Positions 59,801 to 64,000 of a stretch of DNA of 64,000 bases are shown piece after piece. Within the stretch, counting starts at the first letter, position 1; every line of letters begins with the position of its first letter. Made by a program: the position numbers and the translations under genes. The notes below the pieces were generated by a model. That model was given only the letters and a program-made list of their open reading frames with translations, was not told the origin of the DNA and did not search any database. The stretch is taken from assembly GCA_029449245.1 (NCBI GenBank), contig JANATF010000013.1:248001-312000 (forward strand), written 5' to 3'. The DNA is from Mortierella alpina. Its lineage: Eukaryota; Mortierellomycota; Mortierellomycetes; Mortierellales; Mortierellaceae.

Positions 59801-62800
59801 GAGGAGATTTACGACATTTTCTCTGTGGATGTCAGTCGCAGTGTCCGCAATTCGATCATGGAGGTCTTGGGCGAAGTCATTGCTGGATTCGAGAAGGAGA
59901 AAGTACCCGATTCGTTGCTCAACCACTTTCTGGACATGGGACAACAGCCCATGAACGAGCACGAGCGAGCAGTCATGTGTGCCTTTAGTTTCCCAGGTAC
60001 TACAACATTTTCGCTGTTCACATTCAATAGTCCTCCATCATGAGCCCTATCAGACCGAACCCACTAACTTTTTTCTCTGTATCCTTTTTTTTTATTTTTT
60101 TATCGCTAGCTGTCGTTTTGACTGCAGGACCGTCAAAATGGGAACTCATGAAGCCCGTCTACATGCGCCTCGCCAGCACGTTCCGTTCCCCTATTCGCCG
60201 CTCCCTAGCTTGTTCTCTTCACGAAGTCGCCAAAATCCTTGGACCCGAACTCGCAGATCGTGATTTGGCACTTGCTTTTGCAGACTGCCTATCGGCCGAG
60301 GATGAGGTGAAGGAAGGGGTCTTGGGTCATGTGGTCGAGTTCATCACTTGCCTCTCGCCACAATGCCGCTCCGATGCTTTGCATGACCTCGCCCGAGCCT
60401 GGGCGGATCTCGAGCGGTCCAGCAATTGGCGATTGAGGGATTCGTTGACGGGACAATTGTCTGGCCTCTGTGAGATTGCAGAAGGAGAGGATCTCTTGCA
60501 GGTCCTCTTGCCGCTCAGCGTCAAAGCATGTACGGATGGTGTGTCCACGATCCGAGAGTCCGGTGTCATGGCCTTCCCTGCGCTTTGGGAGGCCAGCAAT
60601 CGTGTGGGCAAGGTGTCCATGTCTGCAGACAGCTCCATAAAGGCGTTCTCGAATCTTGATTTCCCTTCGTTGGATGAGGACGACCCGCATGGAGGAGAAC
60701 AGCACAACCGACGCCGCTTGAGCCGATCCCAATCTCCATTCAGTCAGCAGCAGCACCAGGAGCTGGACGATATTGAGATGGAGGATGTCACGGATGACAC
60801 TGCAGAGCAGTCATTGAAGTCGGCCACGGATTCGTCCGAGGAGGAGCAACAAACAACCGATGACAGCAGTGAGTCCTCGACTTGTACGACGACGGATGAT
60901 AACAAGGGTCCTGTGACAATGACGACGATTCAAGAGCAAGTCATTGAGCAGACGACGGATTTTGCCATTAATGGTGGGTTCCGGTCCCGAGTGGTGGCGG
61001 TTCAAATTATCCAGTCGCTTTTGGACTCGGGGATGGCTGTCGAGCAATTTGAAGAGCATTTCTTGCCGTTGTTAGTGGACCGGTTGTCGGTGGATCGGGT
61101 GATCAACATTCGTATCTGGGTCGCGCGGGTCGTGAGCTGGATCATGGACAGCGGGTACTATGGTGATACGATGGTCTCGCCTCGGTTACAGGACCTGCTC
61201 GAGAGGTTGCAACAAGATCCAGATCGAGACGTGCGAATCTTTTCCGGCGGACCCGCAGAGCTGCCCAAGCCAGATGTTCCCGAGAAAACAAAGGGCAAGA
61301 AGAGCAAGAAGAAATCTGGCACCAGCAAGGGCAAGGGCAAGGGCAAGGGCACGAAGAGTCATGGCAACAGCAGCAGCAAGAGGGCAACGATCTTTCTTCA
61401 GAACCCCAAGAGTGGACAGACCGACCGGATCGAGGAGATTGGAGGCGATAGTGGGAATGAGATCCAGCTTTTGTTTGATAGCGGAGATCACGACCACAGC
61501 GTCGATGACGACGAGGAGGAGGCGGAGTCTCAGGAATCTGAATCTGATGACGAGGACGATGACGAGGAAGATCGAGCCGACGAGGACAGCAGTGATGAGG
61601 GAGATGGCTCTGAAGAGCACCCTCCACAACCTGCAGCGACCGATAGCGTTATCAGCAGAAAGGCTCGCAACAGGAACAGCATGGGCTATGGCATGGGCAT
61701 TATGGATGGAGGCAAGTTGATTGTCTCTGGCAAGGAGATTCGGACGGCCACACTGAGCTGGGACGCCATCCCAGATGCGGTAGAGGAGGAGGAGGAGGAC
61801 GACTTTGCAAAAGTCGAGGAAGAGGAGGAGGAGAATGAAAAGTCGCAGGATGAAATTATGGAGGAAGGAGTGGTGTCTGTGGAATTGTCCAGCCAGGCAG
61901 AGCCCAGCATCATCACCAGCGATCCCTGCTCTGGCAACAACAGCTCTTCCGATGCTGATCAGGATTTGCACAACGACGAGAAGGATGCCGAGGAAGAGGA
62001 AGAAGAAGAAGAGGAAGAGGACGAAGGAATCGCCGATCGCGTGGTTCCTTATACCACCTTGGCATCCCATGGCGTCAGTCCCCTAGATGTGGAGATGGAG
62101 GAATCCTTCGAGGAACCCAAAGAACAGCACGTCCCAAGCCAAGATGACGCGAGCGAGGAGAAGGGCCGCGACCTGGAAGAACCAAAGGAGGACAAGGAAG
62201 ACAGCGAAGACGGAAAGGACGTCGAAATGGAGACGTTCGGCAGCCATCCCAAGGGACCTCAGGAGCACAAGGAGATGGTCGCACCTCAGCCCTCATCTTG
62301 CCCAGTCGTCCCTGAGCTCACAGGCCCATCCGTGACCGCATTCCCACCGCTGTCGCCCTCAAGCCCACAACCTGTCGTCTCGGCATGGCATCCATCAAAG
62401 CCGCTCAGCTATGCAGCCTCCGTCAAACTGAGAAGCGAGGATAGCAAGACGCGCGTGTCCCTTGCCCTGTCTTCCAACCTCAGCTCCATGACATCCTTCA
62501 GCCAAGCAGCCAATATCCCCGAGCCTCCCTGCCCTTCGCCAGCGGCCAATGTGGCTGCCTCAACCACCTTACACCACTACGGTTCAACACCTGTCGCCAA
62601 AGCCACCCCAATGGCTCCACCCACCGCGCCCAAGCGGATATTGATTGGCGTGGGTATGAACAAGCGTGTTCAGCGGGACGTGATCCAATCGCCCTCACCT
62701 GCGTTCCCATCCTTGTCCGCCTCGTCCCCGTCCTCCATGGCATCGCCTCCACGCGCACGGACGGCGTTGCCGTTCTCGTACGCATCTGTCGTGGCCTCTG

Positions 62801-62883
62801 GAGCTGCAGCTGCTGCCTCGCGAGCATTCTCACCCCCCATGGCTCCAGGTATTACATCTCCCCCTGCCGCCTTGACGGTCTAG
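56876..62883 (+). CDS. PPP4R1: Serine/threonine protein phosphatase 4 regulatory subunit 1 (HEAT repeats)
   Basis: Eight coding exons (56876-56882, 57442-57585, 57791-57917, 58404-58569, 58772-59257, 59406-59510, 59618-59996, 60110-62883) encode 1395 residues. HEAT repeats run from about 60 to 640 with polyGlu/Asp insertions. Landmarks are SVRETLASQLDKIMLYFLQ, GIAHQTRLAVVAVAENVP, YVRKEIVMAVGVLCRI, WHIRRACCTVLASFI and SVRNSIMEVLGEVIAGF. The segment AGPSKWELMKPVYMRLAS followed by RRSLACSLHEVAKILG is characteristic of PPP4R1. The subunit targets PP4 catalytic subunit to substrates. Residues 900-1395 are long, acidic and low complexity. The first coding exon is just ATG GCG G; joining it to exon 2 gives MADLGLYFGEDDEEQ, close to the MADLSLL start of animal PPP4R1. 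The intron after it is 559 nt. Confidence 0.88.
58621..58640 (+). repeat. (ATGC)5 tandem repeat
   Basis: Five ATGC units inside intron 4 of the PP4 subunit gene. Confidence 0.9.
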
Positions 62884-63341
62884 ATGAAATAGAAAAAAGA
62901 TGATCAAGAAGAAAAAAGTTTTGTAATATATATATTTGATTTTGCTCTACTCACAAGGAACATAAAACAATGTTGCGGGGTTCCGGCATTATGGTCATGA
63001 TGCAAGAAGAGGGGGGGGGGGGGGGGTACTTGTTAATGTGTGTGCGGATCTTGCAGCAGTGTCGGATTCGAAGTAGCTTTAAGCGTGTTCAGACGGCGCC
63101 AGATACACAGAGTGTCAAACCGTACCACTAACATTGCTTAGGAACCTGTTATCGCACTGGGGTCGAACAACGGGCAAGAAACAGCCCTGACGGGCCAATG
63201 GAAAGCGCGGTTATGTGGTTGATATGGCCCATATGGAGGCGCAGGGGATATCAGTGCGATGTGCATACTTCCATCAGGTACCTGTTTGTATAGTTTTTAT
63301 TAAAAAAAGTTCTTTCCTACATCGGCGAAAGTTATTCTGAT
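62884..63341. other. Tail-to-tail interval with G16 homopolymer
   Basis: Between the convergent PP4 subunit and aminotransferase genes. It contains a run of sixteen G at 63011-63026 and no gene. Confidence 0.6.
63011..63026 (+). repeat. G16 homopolymer
   Basis: Sixteen consecutive guanines between two convergent genes. The run is long enough to be length-variable, to cause sequencing error, or to form a G-quadruplex. Confidence 0.85.
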
Positions 63342-64000
63342 TTAGACAATCACGGACCAGCCCTCGGGACCCTCAGCATCACCGTACTGGATGTCCATGA
63401 TGGCATCGTTGATGCGCTTGGTCAGCTTGCCAGCCTGGCTGGTCTTGTCTGAGGGGTCCAAGGGGATGTTGATGTCCTTGCCCTCAAAGTGGATCTTCTT
63501 GATAGGGCAGACAATGCAGGCAGTTCCAGCACCTTGTAAACAAAAAAATACATCGAAAAGCAAAAGTGTTAGTCAAGTGTGTCAAACGCGTCATGGACGG
63601 GAAAGATGATGGTCATGGGAGGATAAGGACGATGGTCAAAGGGAGCCCTCGCATTGCATATCCCAGTGATAGAAGGGGGAGCGAGCATGTCCACAATCAT
63701 TTCGCAAAGGATCGCCGCGCAGTGATGAGCCATATGAGTAATACGACCGCGAAAAAAACAAAATATCCAGTGATGTTCTGGCTTGTGAAATTTTTCCCTT
63801 ACCAAACATTTCAATGATACGGCCCTCCTTATCAGCCTTGACAAGATCTGCCATGTTGAACTTGCGCTCCGAGACCTTGAACTCGCCCCACTGACGGGTA
63901 AGGGACAGGATACTGTCACGGGTGACTCCGGGCAAGATGGATCCATCGAGGTCAGGGGTGACCAGCTCTCTCTCTAAAAGCGCAGATTCAAAAGGACATT
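63342..64000 (-). CDS. BAT: Branched-chain amino acid aminotransferase, 3' part
   Basis: Two exons are visible, 63803-63973 and 63342-63532, and the gene continues past the right edge. The visible 120 residues are the C-terminal third of a class IV PLP-dependent aminotransferase that interconverts Leu/Ile/Val and their keto acids. Diagnostic strings are [27 protein letters not shown] followed by [13 protein letters not shown] across the intron, and the end [20 protein letters not shown]. The PLP lysine lies outside the window. Whether the enzyme is mitochondrial or cytosolic depends on the missing N-terminus. Confidence 0.93.

Overview
This window comes from a nuclear fungal chromosome. The genes are split by short GT-AG introns (mostly 50-200 nt). 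Proteins carry Q/H/S-rich low-complexity tails, and leaders are CT-rich and almost free of ATG. The gene set combines animal-like features (nicotinamide phosphoribosyltransferase, a CD-M6PR-like receptor, dynein light intermediate chain, ACMSD) with fungal ones (WOPR regulator, Vhc1-type cation-chloride cotransporter). That mix suggests an early-diverging fungus, most likely Mucoromycota/Mortierellomycotina. This assignment is inference; no rRNA or other taxonomic marker is present. All exon boundaries were read by eye. Each gene model closes with a total length divisible by three, but there is no transcript evidence.

Layout. 1.1-4.3 kb: a double-hotdog thioesterase-like gene and a UBA-C2H2-UBX p97 adaptor (UBXN1/SAKS1), both on +. 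4.6-10.8 kb: three genes on minus, dynein light intermediate chain, splicing factor CWC21 and ACMSD. 11.8-17.5 kb: a very long cation-chloride cotransporter on +, divergent from ACMSD. 17.9-27.5 kb: minus-strand WRKY-GCM1-type zinc-finger factor, glycerol kinase and a short spliced gene that resembles the N-terminal part of Helitron helicases. 27.5-40.4 kb: a 13-kb gene-poor stretch with probable gene remnants, one candidate 72-residue gene and an ATG-free spliced leader. 40.5-42.4 kb: a WOPR (Gti1/Pac2/Wor1) regulator. 43.2-50.6 kb: minus-strand NAMPT, ubiquitin E1 and a hypothetical protein. 52.7-62.9 kb: plus-strand membrane protein, CD-M6PR/Mrl1-like MRH receptor and PP4 regulatory subunit 1. 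At the right edge: the 3' end of a branched-chain aminotransferase on minus.

The genes do not form one pathway; this is ordinary eukaryotic gene order. Three themes recur. NAD metabolism is represented by ACMSD, which draws from the quinolinate branch, and NAMPT, which salvages nicotinamide. Ubiquitin/p97 function is represented by UBA1 and UBXN1. Two transcription regulators (WRKY-like and WOPR) have unusually large upstream regions. Points most worth checking are the WRKY-like factor, NAMPT in a fungus, the gene desert plus spliced leader upstream of the WOPR gene, two GC-AG introns, the Helitron-derived short gene, and an over-represented GTACWGTAC motif confined to noncoding DNA.
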